Assembly (NCBI GenBank): GCA_017646555.1
Contig: JAGCMG010000055.1
Span: 1-11,603 of the forward strand
Reading direction: 5' to 3'
From: Clostridia bacterium
Lineage (GTDB): Bacteria > Bacillota > Clostridia > Christensenellales > Borkfalkiaceae
Length of the DNA: 11,603 bases
In this document: piece after piece, positions 1 to 7,332 of the stretch
How positions within the stretch are numbered: position 1 is the stretch's first letter
How the letters are laid out: every line of letters begins with the position of its first letter
Translations under genes and position numbers: made by a program
The notes under the pieces: generated by a model
Database searches by the model: none
Seen by the model: the letters and a program-made list of their open reading frames with translations, nothing else
Told to the model about the DNA's origin: nothing

Positions 1-269
1 ATAGACAAGAAGAATTAAAGGCAAACGCAGCGTTAAAAAAGGAACTTGATGGTAAAGAAGTTACCGTTACCGTTAAAACGGGTGAAAACGGCAAGTTCTT
101 CGGCTCTGTAACTAATAAGGAAGTTGCTGAAAGATTTACCGAAATGGGCTATAACATTGATAAAAAGAAAATCAATATTCCAGCAATTAAGGCAGTGGGC
201 ACTTACCCTGCTACTATTAGAATTAGCGCAGAAGAAACGGCTAAAATAACCGTTATCGTTAAGGCTTAA
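1..269 (+). CDS. rplI: 50S ribosomal protein L9, 3' part
   Basis: This is the C-terminal 88 codons of ribosomal protein L9, a structural protein of the large ribosomal subunit that binds 23S rRNA. The gene enters from the left edge in frame at base 3 and ends with TAA at 267-269. The visible part has the end of the long connecting helix (Ala/Lys/Glu-rich, EELKANAALKKEL) followed by the C-terminal globular domain. Typical L9 features are VTVTVKTGENGKFFGSVT, then IPAIKAVGTYPATIRI, and the closing TAKITVIVKA strand. Complete L9 is about 148 residues, so roughly the first 60 are missing. The His/Pro residues often seen before the last strand (as in KLHPEV) are replaced by ISAEET, a small divergence. 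A terminator follows directly, so this looks like the last gene of its transcript. Confidence 0.93.
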   Translation, partial: RQEELKANAALKKELDGKEVTVTVKTGENGKFFGSVTNKEVAERFTEMGYNIDKKKINIPAIKAVGTYPATIRISAEETAKITVIVKA

Positions 270-288
270 TTATTAAATAAACACAAAC

Positions 289-320
289 ACGGCGTGGTAT
301 GTACCACGCCGTTTTAATTT
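289..320. terminator. Bidirectional intrinsic terminator between rplI and the aminotransferase gene
   Basis: A GC-rich inverted repeat has arms 289-299 (ACGGCGTGGTA) and 302-312 (TACCACGCCGT), giving a 9 bp stem with a loop of about six bases. It is followed on the plus strand by TTTTAATTTTT. It ends the rplI transcript. It also lies just downstream of the convergent minus-strand gene ending at 321; on that side the T-rich run (GTTTGTGTTTATTT) is poorer, so termination from that direction may be weaker. Confidence 0.88.
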
Positions 321-1496
321 TTATTTATTTTTTATTTCTTTAACGAAGTCTGCAATAATATCTAACGCTTTTTTCAAATTATCCATTGAATACGCGTACG
401 AACACCTTATACAATACTTACCACTTTCGCCAAAAGCACTACCGGGAACAACTGCCACTCTTTTTTCTTTTAAGAGTTTTTCAGCAAATTCTTCACCAGT
501 CATATTGAGCGATTTTATACTTGGGAATATGTAAAACGCACCTTTAGGCTCAAAACACTCAAGCCCCATACTCTTAAACGCGTGATACATAAACTTTCTA
601 CGCTTATCGTATTCTTCTTTCATGAATTCTACGGTTTGGTAGTTATCTTGCTTGCCCGTTTTAAGCGCTGAAAGCGCTGCGTATTGCGAAAAAATAGGCG
701 CGCAAATTATTGAATATTGATGAATTTTTAATATAGCGTTTAAAATTTCTTCAGGCGCGCAAACGAAACCTATTCGCCAACCGGTCATTGCAAAACTCTT
801 TGAAAAACCACTTATTAACACTACTCTACCGTCAAGTTCAGCAAAAGACGCGATAGAAGTAAACTTTTCGCCGTAATAAAGTTCGGCGTAAATTTCGTCA
901 GCGATAACTAAAAGGTCGTGTTTAATAATGATAGGAATAATTTTTTCAATATATTCCTTTTCCATAATACCACCAGTCGGATTGTTTGGGTATGGGAATA
1001 TAATTGCTTTAGTTTTTTCGGTAATAACGCTTTCAAGTGTTTCTGGGGTAAGTTTAAAACCGTTAGCGCCGTCACACGGAACGGAAACGGGCGTACCACC
1101 ACAAAGTTCAACGCAAGGCCCGTAAGAAACGTAACTTGGGTCAGGAATTAAAATTTCATCACCGATATCGGTTATCGCTCTTAAAGTAGCGTCGATAGCC
1201 TCACTTGCGCCGACGGTTATAACCATTTCATCAGCACCGAAAGACACCGAAAAGCGCGATTTAAGATAGGAAGAAATTTCTTCCCTTAAAGCAGGCAAAC
1301 CGCGGTTAGAAGTATACTGCGTAAAACCTTTTTTAATAGAAGTTATACCAGCGTCTCTTATTTCCCACGGGGTTATAAAGTCAGGCTCACCAACGCCTAA
1401 CGAAATAATATCTTTTTCACGCGCAACGATATCGAAAAACTTTCTAATACCACTTGGTTTTATACTGCGCGCTGTTTTGCTAACGAAGTCTCTCAT
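321..1496 (-). CDS. PLP-dependent class I/II aminotransferase
   Basis: This is a 391-residue fold-type I aminotransferase of the aspartate/aromatic aminotransferase group, a cytoplasmic PLP enzyme moving amino groups between amino acids and 2-oxo acids. Visible landmarks are GVGEPDF near residue 34, YPNNPTGG, ADEIYAELYY, the Schiff-base lysine in SGFSKSFAMTGWRIGF (Lys233), and the carboxylate-binding arginine in CIRCSYAYS (Arg364). The length is normal. The frame extends upstream to a TTG at 1535, but I chose the ATG at 1496-1494. Family members begin at MRDF with IKPSGIRKFF soon after, and this ATG overlaps the TAA of the Lrp gene by one base (TAATG), implying translational coupling. The spacing to the nearest purine-rich stretch (AAAGG, about 13 bases) is long, which fits coupling. 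The substrate cannot be read from sequence; Asp, aromatic and branched-chain activities are all possible. Confidence 0.92.
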   Translation of the reverse strand: MRDFVSKTARSIKPSGIRKFFDIVAREKDIISLGVGEPDFITPWEIRDAGITSIKKGFTQYTSNRGLPALREEISSYLKSRFSVSFGADEMVITVGASEAIDATLRAITDIGDEILIPDPSYVSYGPCVELCGGTPVSVPCDGANGFKLTPETLESVITEKTKAIIFPYPNNPTGGIMEKEYIEKIIPIIIKHDLLVIADEIYAELYYGEKFTSIASFAELDGRVVLISGFSKSFAMTGWRIGFVCAPEEILNAILKIHQYSIICAPIFSQYAALSALKTGKQDNYQTVEFMKEEYDKRRKFMYHAFKSMGLECFEPKGAFYIFPSIKSLNMTGEEFAEKLLKEKRVAVVPGSAFGESGKYCIRCSYAYSMDNLKKALDIIADFVKEIKNK

Positions 1497-1981
1497 TAAA
1501 GAATACACTGCCTTTCGATGGTAACCTTTTTGCAAACTTGACCTTCGATTTTATACTTTTTCAAGATAAAGTGCGTCGAAACGCTAATAACGCCGTCTAA
1601 CACGCCTAATTTTTCCGATACGAAACGGCTAACGTCCGTTATGTTTTTGCCCGTAACAAATACCGCTAAATCAAAGTTACCACTCATTAAATATAAACTT
1701 TTTACTTCGTTAAAAGTAGAAAGTTCGTCGGCAAACGCGTCGAAACCTTTTAATTTTTGTGGAACAACTTTAACTTCAATAAGCGCTTCAACGGAATTTT
1801 CTTCCAACGCTTCGGTATTTAAAATTGCTGAATATTTAACGATAATACCTTTATCTTCAAGTTCAGCGATTTTTTTAGAAACTTCCTTTTCCGTGCTGTC
1901 TGTTAAAACGGCAAGCGTTGCAATATCGTATCTTGCGTTTTCTTGTAAAAGTTTAATTAAAGCGTTGGCGAGTTTATCCAT
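1496..1981 (-). CDS. Lrp/AsnC family transcriptional regulator
   Basis: This 161-residue protein has the Lrp/AsnC layout: an N-terminal winged helix-turn-helix (about 1-55, with LLQENARYDIATLA and EVSKKIAELEDKGIIVKYSAILN) and a C-terminal RAM ligand-binding/oligomerisation domain (about 65-145, EALIEVKVV, SLYLMSGNFDLAVFVTG). Such regulators usually form octamers and sense an amino acid. The start is ATG at 1981, preceded by AAAGGGG with seven bases of spacing. It is the first gene of a two-gene operon; its stop overlaps the start of the aminotransferase gene, suggesting the regulator senses the enzyme's substrate or product. It probably also acts on its own promoter in the divergent region 1982-2103. 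Ligand and targets are unknown. The last 20 residues, after FILKKYKIEG, extend slightly beyond the usual end and are Cys/Lys-rich. Confidence 0.92.
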   Translation of the reverse strand: MDKLANALIKLLQENARYDIATLAVLTDSTEKEVSKKIAELEDKGIIVKYSAILNTEALEENSVEALIEVKVVPQKLKGFDAFADELSTFNEVKSLYLMSGNFDLAVFVTGKNITDVSRFVSEKLGVLDGVISVSTHFILKKYKIEGQVCKKVTIERQCIL

Positions 1982-2016
1982 ACCATTACCCCTTTATGTA
2001 CTGTTATTTATATTAT

Positions 2017-2044
2017 TTTATATTAACTATCGGCTAAAAGTCAA
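2017..2044 (-). promoter_or_regulatory. Sigma-A-type promoter of the Lrp-aminotransferase operon
   Basis: On the minus strand, TTGACT (2044-2039) and TATAAA (2022-2017) are separated by 16 bases. The -10 is about 36 bases from the Lrp start codon. It is back-to-back with the plus-strand promoter at 2053-2081, so both lie within about 65 bases and a single bound regulator could influence both. Confidence 0.7.
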
Positions 2045-2052
2045 CACAATTA

Positions 2053-2081
2053 TTGATTTTTAACTTTTTTTATGCTACAAT
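2053..2081 (+). promoter_or_regulatory. Sigma-A-type promoter with extended -10, for the 87-residue protein gene
   Basis: TTGATT (2053-2058) and TACAAT (2076-2081) are 17 bases apart, and TGC directly before the -10 makes an extended -10 element. The predicted transcript start, near 2088, would leave a 5' leader of only about 16 bases before the ATG at 2104, matching the weak ribosome binding site there. Confidence 0.65.
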
Positions 2082-2103
2082 TTTAAAAAAAGAACGGTAA
2101 ATT

Positions 2104-2367
2104 ATGGTTAAAATTTGGGCTAAACTTATTAAAGACGATAAAATTTTAAAAAGTTACGTGTTTGAAAAAAACGACGATATCGATTATTCGTTATTTTTTG
2201 AGTATTTATCAGATATTACTTATAATCTTGATATCCCTACTCCAGTTTTAATAAAAACGCATATTTTTAATTATGCAAAATACAACTACGTACGCTTTAC
2301 TAAATCCGACTTTGTTGAAAGCATTACTTTTGATAAATTAGTGCTTGAAAATATTGCCGATAAATAG
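2104..2367 (+). CDS. Small conserved-looking protein of unknown function (87 aa)
   Basis: This 87-residue soluble protein has no signal peptide, membrane segment or cysteine. It starts with MVKIWAKLIKDDKI, has a central helix-like acidic/aromatic stretch (DYSLFFEYLSDITYNLDIPTPVLIK in two parts, about residues 27-51) and ends with YNYVRFTKSDFVESITFDKLVLENI. From memory, the beginning, the 'LDIPTPV' core and the 'F.PDDFVE' end resemble a small uncharacterised family in Clostridia, but I know no function for it. It has its own extended -10 promoter but a weak ribosome binding site (AAGAACGG), and no terminator separates it from the esterase gene 69 bases downstream. The good promoter, intact frame and genome-typical codon use support a real gene. 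Confidence 0.8.
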   Translation: MVKIWAKLIKDDKILKSYVFEKNDDIDYSLFFEYLSDITYNLDIPTPVLIKTHIFNYAKYNYVRFTKSDFVESITFDKLVLENIADK

Positions 2368-2380
2368 TTTTTGCACGCGT

Positions 2381-2410
2381 TTGACACTTAACGGTTGTGC
2401 GAAATACGAC
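2381..2410 (+). promoter_or_regulatory. Possible promoter of the esterase gene
   Basis: A perfect -35 box TTGACA (2381-2386) lies 13 bases after the stop of the small gene. The best-spaced -10 is poor (TACGAC at 2405-2410, 18-base spacer). A better-looking TATAAA at 2416-2421 is too far from this -35. The esterase may therefore be read partly from the promoter at 2053. Confidence 0.35.
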
Positions 2411-2424
2411 CAAACTATAAATTT

Positions 2425-2432
2425 AAGGGGGG
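2425..2432 (+). promoter_or_regulatory. Ribosome binding site that fixes the esterase start
   Basis: AAGGGGGG is placed four to six bases before ATG at 2437. It decides between that ATG, which begins a classical signal peptide, and the upstream in-frame TTG at 2395, which has no ribosome binding site and would put 14 polar residues ahead of the signal peptide. Confidence 0.85.
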
Positions 2433-2436
2433 TTTT

Positions 2437-5400
2437 ATGAAAAAAATTATTACTCTACTTTTAATCACTATGATATCTTGCATGACGCTTGCTTTTAGTG
2501 GATTTTCCACTCATAAAAGTAGCGTGGTTAGCGCCGACACCGTAACTGACGGCGTTGACGTTTACTTTATTGCAGGGCAGTCAAACGCAGCAGGATATTC
2601 TGACTTTTACCGAAACGATTTACAAACCTTAAACCTTTCGGGCGAGTGGCTTGCTAAAGCGAAAACGGGAATTTACACCAACGGATTTCAAAACGTATTG
2701 TATTTTGGACACGCGCTTGACGGCGGTAATGTTAACGGTGGTAACCGTGTTGAAACTTTAACGCCTGTTAAGGCAGGACTTGGTGGCGTTGCCGTAAGAG
2801 AAATCGGTGCAGAACTTGGTATGGCTGAATATTTTAGCAAACATTACGGCGCCGGTACTGAAAATCCTAACAAGAAAGTAGTTATAATTAAATACGCCGT
2901 TGGCGCATCTTCATTAGTAGGTCGTATAGACAATGAGGGTAGGTCAAATTGGGGTGCATGGTTAACGCCTTCATACGCAAGTCAAAGCAAGTACACGATA
3001 ACGGGTAGTGGGCAAAACTTATATGAAAACTTTATTGGTAAACCAAGTGACAATTATACTTCAGGTTTAGTTTATAGAGCGCTTAACGCCATTAAAAATG
3101 CCGGCTATAACAACGTTAATCTTAAAGGGCTTTATTGGTCGCAAGGTGAGGCTGAATGTACTAATGAAGATAAACACGACCACGAACCGGCTTTAAGAGC
3201 ATTAATTAAAGACGTTAGAACGGATTTGGGAACAATTTCTTCTAAATTTATGGCAAATAATTCTTCAACGAATATAAGTGGCGCAAGTGATTTAGATTTT
3301 ATAATTTCTGAAATTGCGACGACTTTTGCTGGTGGAACGAGGGCGTTCGACGGATATTCTAATTGGTACAATATGAGAGCGGTTGTTCAAGGGCAAGAAG
3401 CCGTGGCTAATAGTACCGAAAACACTTACTTTTTGCCGACTGATAATTATACTATGGTTGATGGCTCGGCAAATATGGATAATAAAACGGAAAACGGCGT
3501 TTCATACTGTGGCGATAAATATCACTATAGCGGTTCTGATATGCTTGAAATCGGTAACGAAGTTGGTAGAACTTTTTATGCGGTAAATAACAATGCAAGC
3601 ACTTCGGCAAAAATTACCGTAAATTCGATAACCAACGACGACGGGCAACCTATGCAAATTAGCGAAGTAAAGAAAATTTCGTTAGTGGCAGGTAAAATTT
3701 ATACGGCGGACGTCGTAAACGGCGTGGCAAACTTTACAAATCTTCCTATAGGTACTTATGAAATCGTTGCAGAAGGTTTTGAACAAGTAAATAGTGATTT
3801 TGAACTTATTGAAAATCAAAAGATTGATACTAAAACCAGCGCAATAGCGACGGCTACAATTGATTTATACCAAACGCCGATAGTGTTAGATAGAGATGCA
3901 TTGAATAGGTTTGGCGCAAAAACCGACCCTGTACACGGTTTAACTTTAAGAGTAAGAAATGCTCCCGCTGCAGTAATGATAAAGGATGGCGCAAAGGGTG
4001 TAGCGTTTAAGTATAACTACAATAATAGTGATACTTCAACTTATTTCCCTGCTGTAAGCGCTGTTGATAGCGACGGCACGTACGTAAACGTTCAATTATG
4101 CCATTGGAAAAATGCATTAAGTTTTAAAATTTATCTTGGTAGCAAGAACAAGAGTTTTTCTATATCTACTGTGAAAGGTTTTTCAACGATGGATATTTGC
4201 GTTTATTTTGAAGGCACTTCGCTTTATATGTCGGCTAAAAATATTTATGCAAATAACGAAAAAAAATCAGACGTTGCGTATAGCCTTGACTTAAATACTA
4301 TGGAAACAACTTTTAGTGGCGTAGCGCACATTGGTTTTTCATACAGTAGTGGCGCAGGCGTTGACCTTGACGGAAAAGGCACCGCTGAACATTGGAATAT
4401 CTTTGATATTGAGCCGATTATGAAAACTCAAAGTGCTAATAAATCTGCAGTTGAACTTACTATAGTCGGTAAAAATATTCGTGGTGTAAACGGTGTTTCG
4501 GATGCAAATCTTAACGGAAAGACGGCGATTTTATCGTCAGCCGGTGGCTTATATAATTACGAAGCCGTTATAAGCGAAGGCAAGGCGTCGTTTGCAAACG
4601 TTCCTTTTGGTAATTACGAATTAACGGTTGATAACGGTAATTATATCGGTTTAGAAAAAGTACGCGTTGCAACGGCTATTCATAAAGAAAAAGTAAGAGC
4701 AAACTCTAAAATTTTTGAAAATAACGTTGCTGGTTCTGGGATTACATTAAACGGCGATATGAATTTTAGGGACCAAGGAAGTAGTCACGTACTTTTCTCT
4801 AATCATTTATATCAAAAAATAACGTATGCCGAAGCAATTTTTAACGTTGATTTAAACGGTAGCAATAAAGAAGATTTTATTATGGGCTTTACTGCTAAAA
4901 ATAGCGCTGGTTCACTTATTTATTTTGGTTTAAGATACGTAACTGCAAATCTTCTAAACCCAAATAATGGTAACCCTGAATACATAAAACCGAACACTAA
5001 TGAGTGGCAAACGAGAGTTCAAAACGGTGAGGGCTGGACTAAACAATATATCAACGGTTTTGATAATCAAACTAAAGTTAGTATTAAAATTAAAGTTTGG
5101 ATTGATAACGGCACGATAACGCTTGTCGCTTGTAATCCTAATACTGATGAGGAAATTTCTACAAGAACACAAAAAACTAACGGATATACCACGATTGTAT
5201 CCTTATTTAAGCAAAACGATTTGAAAGTCGTAAAAGTTACGGGATTAAAGATTGGCGATAGTATGCCGTCTGGCGAGTTCGTTGAAGATAATTGGGTTAA
5301 AGAGCCCGTTATAACATTTGACGAAAATGAAAATTTAGGTGGTGGCGACGGCGACAACGAAAATTTAGGTGGTGGTGATAACGGTAATAACGATAACACC

Positions 5401-5613
5401 GACAACGAAAATTTAGGCGGTGGCGATAACGGCAATAACGATAACACCGACAACGAAAATACTAACAACAACGAAAACGACACGAATAACGGTGCTGTTA
5501 ATCAAGGAATTTCTTGCACAATGAGCGCTGGCGAAGAATATTTAATATTAACTATCTTTGCTTTTATAGGAATATTCCTTTTATTAGTTAGAAAAAGAAA
5601 ATTTACAAACTAA
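2437..5613 (+). CDS. Secreted, surface-anchored SASA-type carbohydrate esterase (sialate O-acetylesterase-like)
   Basis: This 1058-residue multidomain exported protein probably removes acetyl groups from host or plant glycans at the cell surface. A signal peptide (1-33) has MKK, a hydrophobic core and cleavage near VVSA|DT. The catalytic domain (about 38-385) is of the SGNH/SASA type: the nucleophile is in FIAGQSNAAG (Ser49), WSQGEAE is at 234-240, and the Asp/His pair is in GDKYHYSG (Asp360, His363). Two repeats of a small beta-sandwich module (about 390-465 and 670-745, each ending 'LPIGTYEIV' or 'VPFGNYELTV') alternate with two larger beta-rich regions (about 477-665 and 757-953) that could be carbohydrate-binding or laminin-G-like; I do not recognise them firmly. 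A Gly/Asn/Asp linker with 16-residue repeats (about 960-1020) leads to Cys1027, a 16-residue hydrophobic segment (1035-1050) and VRKRKFTN. The tail looks like a wall-sorting or membrane anchor, but there is no LPXTG. Sialate specificity is not provable. Confidence 0.87.
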   Translation: MKKIITLLLITMISCMTLAFSGFSTHKSSVVSADTVTDGVDVYFIAGQSNAAGYSDFYRNDLQTLNLSGEWLAKAKTGIYTNGFQNVLYFGHALDGGNVNGGNRVETLTPVKAGLGGVAVREIGAELGMAEYFSKHYGAGTENPNKKVVIIKYAVGASSLVGRIDNEGRSNWGAWLTPSYASQSKYTITGSGQNLYENFIGKPSDNYTSGLVYRALNAIKNAGYNNVNLKGLYWSQGEAECTNEDKHDHEPALRALIKDVRTDLGTISSKFMANNSSTNISGASDLDFIISEIATTFAGGTRAFDGYSNWYNMRAVVQGQEAVANSTENTYFLPTDNYTMVDGSANMDNKTENGVSYCGDKYHYSGSDMLEIGNEVGRTFYAVNNNASTSAKITVNSITNDDGQPMQISEVKKISLVAGKIYTADVVNGVANFTNLPIGTYEIVAEGFEQVNSDFELIENQKIDTKTSAIATATIDLYQTPIVLDRDALNRFGAKTDPVHGLTLRVRNAPAAVMIKDGAKGVAFKYNYNNSDTSTYFPAVSAVDSDGTYVNVQLCHWKNALSFKIYLGSKNKSFSISTVKGFSTMDICVYFEGTSLYMSAKNIYANNEKKSDVAYSLDLNTMETTFSGVAHIGFSYSSGAGVDLDGKGTAEHWNIFDIEPIMKTQSANKSAVELTIVGKNIRGVNGVSDANLNGKTAILSSAGGLYNYEAVISEGKASFANVPFGNYELTVDNGNYIGLEKVRVATAIHKEKVRANSKIFENNVAGSGITLNGDMNFRDQGSSHVLFSNHLYQKITYAEAIFNVDLNGSNKEDFIMGFTAKNSAGSLIYFGLRYVTANLLNPNNGNPEYIKPNTNEWQTRVQNGEGWTKQYINGFDNQTKVSIKIKVWIDNGTITLVACNPNTDEEISTRTQKTNGYTTIVSLFKQNDLKVVKVTGLKIGDSMPSGEFVEDNWVKEPVITFDENENLGGGDGDNENLGGGDNGNNDNTDNENLGGGDNGNNDNTDNENTNNNENDTNNGAVNQGISCTMSAGEEYLILTIFAFIGIFLLLVRKRKFTN
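5353..5460 (+). repeat. Tandem 48-base coding repeat in the esterase linker
   Basis: Two 48-base units (5353-5400 and 5401-5448) differ only at a few third codon positions and are followed by a 12-base partial unit (5449-5460). A shorter related block lies just before, at 5320-5352. Each full unit encodes a 16-residue Asp/Asn/Gly-rich segment starting DNENLGGGDNGN. Such repeats form flexible spacers and can expand or contract by slippage. Confidence 0.9.
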
Positions 5614-5627
5614 ATAAATGCCTAAAT

Positions 5628-5659
5628 TAAAAAGCCACGCGTTCTGCGTGGCTTTTTTA
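5628..5659. terminator. Bidirectional intrinsic terminator between the esterase gene and trpB2
   Basis: A perfect inverted repeat has arms AAAGCCACGC (5631-5640) and GCGTGGCTTT (5646-5655) around the loop GTTCT. It is flanked by an A-run on the left and a T-run on the right, so it can end transcripts from both sides. It serves the two convergent genes ending at 5613 and 5675. Confidence 0.92.
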
Positions 5660-5674
5660 GTTTTTATTAAAATT

Positions 5675-7048
5675 TTATTCGATATTAGGAAGTTTATTGA
5701 GTGCTACTGCAATTTCTTCATCAGTCGGGGTGTAATCGTTCATAACGCCGTTATGGAATTTTTCATAAGCGTACATATCAAAATAACCCGTACCCGTAAG
5801 ACCGAAAAGAATAGTTTTTTCTTCGCCCGTTTCAATGCACTTTTTAGCCTCGTCAATAGCAATGCGAATTGCGTGTGAACTTTCAGGCGCTGGTAAAATA
5901 CCTTCTACCCTTGCAAAATATTCGGCAGCCTCGAACACTTCCGTTTGTTTTACGGTAACGGCCTCCATTAAGCCTTGGTCGTAAAGTTCAGATAAAACTG
6001 GGTTCATACCGTGATATCTTAAACCACCAGCGTGGCTTGGTGCAGGCATATACCCACTACCTAATGTATACATTTTTGCAAGTGGACAAACTTTACCGGT
6101 ATCACAATAATCATAAGCGTATTTACCACGACTGAGTGACGGACAACTTTCAGGCTCAACGGCGATAAAACGGTAAGATTTTTGACCACGAAGTTGTTCG
6201 CCCATAAACGGTGAAATAAGACCGCCAAGGTTAGAACCACCACCTGCGCAACCGATAATAATATCAGGTTTAATGCCATATTTATCCATAGCCGTTTTAC
6301 ATTCTAAACCGATTACCGATTGATGTAATAAAACTTGATTAAGTACGCTACCTAATACATAGCGGTAACCGTCTTTATTCATAGCCGATTCAACAGCCTC
6401 CGATATAGCACAACCAAGTGAACCGTTGGTATCAGGGAATTCTTCCAAAATTTTTCTACCAACTTCCGTAGTCGTTGACGGCGACGGTGTTACCGACGCA
6501 CCGTAAGTACGCATAACTTCTCTACGGAACGGTTTTTGTTCGTAAGAACATTTAACCATAAACACGTTACAGTCAAGCCCAAAATACGAACACGCCATAG
6601 AAAGTGCCGTACCCCATTGACCTGCGCCCGTTTCGGTAGTAACGCCTTTTAAGCCTTGTTCTTTAGCGTAATACGCTTGTGCAATAGCCGAATTTAATTT
6701 ATGGCTACCACTAGTGTTATTGCCTTCAAACTTGTAGTAAATTTTAGCAGGCGTTCCTAATTTTTTCTCTAAACAATACGCGCGAACAAGTGGGGACGGA
6801 CGGAACATTTTATAAAAATCACGAATTTCTTGTGGGATTGATATGTATGCGTTGGTATCGTCAAGTTCTTGTTCAACTAATTCGTCACAAAATACTTTTT
6901 GAAGCGCTTCTTTTGTAATAGGCTTTTTAGTGATAGGGTCTAAAAGAGGTGCAGGTTTAACTTTCATATCTGCACGCACGTTATACCAATCTTTTGGCAT
7001 TTCGTGTTCTTCTAAATAAATTTTATAAGGTATTTTAGTTTTTTCCAT
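5675..7048 (-). CDS. trpB: Tryptophan synthase beta chain, TrpB2 type
   Basis: This 457-residue PLP enzyme of fold type II makes tryptophan from indole and serine. The length and the extended N-terminus (MEKTKIPYKIYLEEHEMPKDWY) match the TrpB2 subclass rather than the roughly 400-residue TrpB1. Other landmarks are the substrate entry motif FRPSPLVRA (82-90), the PLP lysine in SGSHKLNSA (Lys117), ETGAGQWG with catalytic-type Glu139 and the Trp in place of the TrpB1 His, and the phosphate-binding GCAGGGSN (266-273). A strong AAGGAG lies six bases before the ATG. No trpA or other trp gene is visible; TrpB2 enzymes often work without TrpA, using free indole, so indole salvage is plausible. Expression is under the Trp T-box leader just upstream. 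No key residue seems lost. Confidence 0.93.
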   Translation of the reverse strand: MEKTKIPYKIYLEEHEMPKDWYNVRADMKVKPAPLLDPITKKPITKEALQKVFCDELVEQELDDTNAYISIPQEIRDFYKMFRPSPLVRAYCLEKKLGTPAKIYYKFEGNNTSGSHKLNSAIAQAYYAKEQGLKGVTTETGAGQWGTALSMACSYFGLDCNVFMVKCSYEQKPFRREVMRTYGASVTPSPSTTTEVGRKILEEFPDTNGSLGCAISEAVESAMNKDGYRYVLGSVLNQVLLHQSVIGLECKTAMDKYGIKPDIIIGCAGGGSNLGGLISPFMGEQLRGQKSYRFIAVEPESCPSLSRGKYAYDYCDTGKVCPLAKMYTLGSGYMPAPSHAGGLRYHGMNPVLSELYDQGLMEAVTVKQTEVFEAAEYFARVEGILPAPESSHAIRIAIDEAKKCIETGEEKTILFGLTGTGYFDMYAYEKFHNGVMNDYTPTDEEIAVALNKLPNIE

Positions 7049-7070
7049 AGTAAACTCCTTAACTTAAAAG

Positions 7071-7109
7071 TAAAAACGCCCCGTAAGCATAGTTGATGCT
7101 TATGGGACG
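7071..7109 (-). terminator. T-box-controlled terminator hairpin of trpB2
   Basis: On the minus strand the arms CGTCCCATAAGCAT (7109-7096) and ATGCTTACGGGGCG (7090-7077) pair with one A-C mismatch and one G-T pair around the loop CAACT, followed by TTTTT (7076-7072). The 5' part CGTCCCA (7109-7103) is also the 3' half of the competing antiterminator, so the two structures exclude each other. Confidence 0.93.
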
Positions 7110-7326
7110 ATTGTTAACCGTGTTGCCACCCATATTCGCCGTAAAAACGGCCTTTGTGCGATACTATCATATCGCTTCCCTTTAACGCGGGATTGCGTCA
7201 GAAACTACTTTTTATTCGCCCCTGCCCTCAACGGCCCATTCACGAAAAAAGTGCTGTTTTCTTACACCAACCGAAAACTCTCTGCAAGCGCTAACCTTTC
7301 GCTACTATTCCGTATCAACGGTTTAT
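7072..7326 (-). promoter_or_regulatory. Tryptophan-specific T-box riboswitch leader
   Basis: This leader binds uncharged tRNA and allows trpB2 transcription when charged tRNA-Trp is scarce. Stem I has the AGTA/GAA loop-E motif: AGTA lies near 7305, and GAA directly precedes the specifier TGG at 7238-7236, a Trp codon. The stem is closed by ACGG/CCGT. Its upper part pairs CGAAAG with CTTTTTTCG, and the tip pairs GTTTTC with GAAAAC. A middle hairpin GCGATA/TATCGC follows. The T-box sequence GGGTGGCAACACGG is at 7131-7118; its bulge TGGC (7128-7125) is complementary to a tRNA 3' end GCCA, matching the G discriminator base usual for bacterial tRNA-Trp. The antiterminator forms from TGGG plus ACG pairing with CGT plus CCCA, leaving the bulge free. 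This explains the whole gap between ypeB and trpB2. Confidence 0.95.
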
Positions 7327-7332
7327 ACATAA

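Noticed and set aside
1494..1535. TTG start giving a 13-residue longer aminotransferase
   Set aside because: The TTG has no ribosome binding site and the added residues do not fit the family. The ATG at 1496 gives a TAATG overlap and the usual MRDF beginning.
1641..2063. Plus-strand open frame opposite the Lrp gene
   Set aside because: It is a mirror of the well-supported Lrp coding region, with no ribosome binding site and a Ser/Ala-rich composition typical of antisense reading.
2395..2436. TTG start giving a 14-residue longer esterase
   Set aside because: It would place polar residues before the signal peptide. AAGGGGGG is ideally placed for the ATG at 2437.
5353..5460. Repeat array considered as CRISPR
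   Set aside because: The units are directly adjacent without spacers and are in frame within a coding sequence.
5067..5483. Minus-strand open frame rich in Ser/Pro/Leu opposite the esterase linker
   Set aside because: It is the antisense of the Gly/Asn/Asp repeat region, with no ribosome binding site or promoter; the repeat alone keeps it open.
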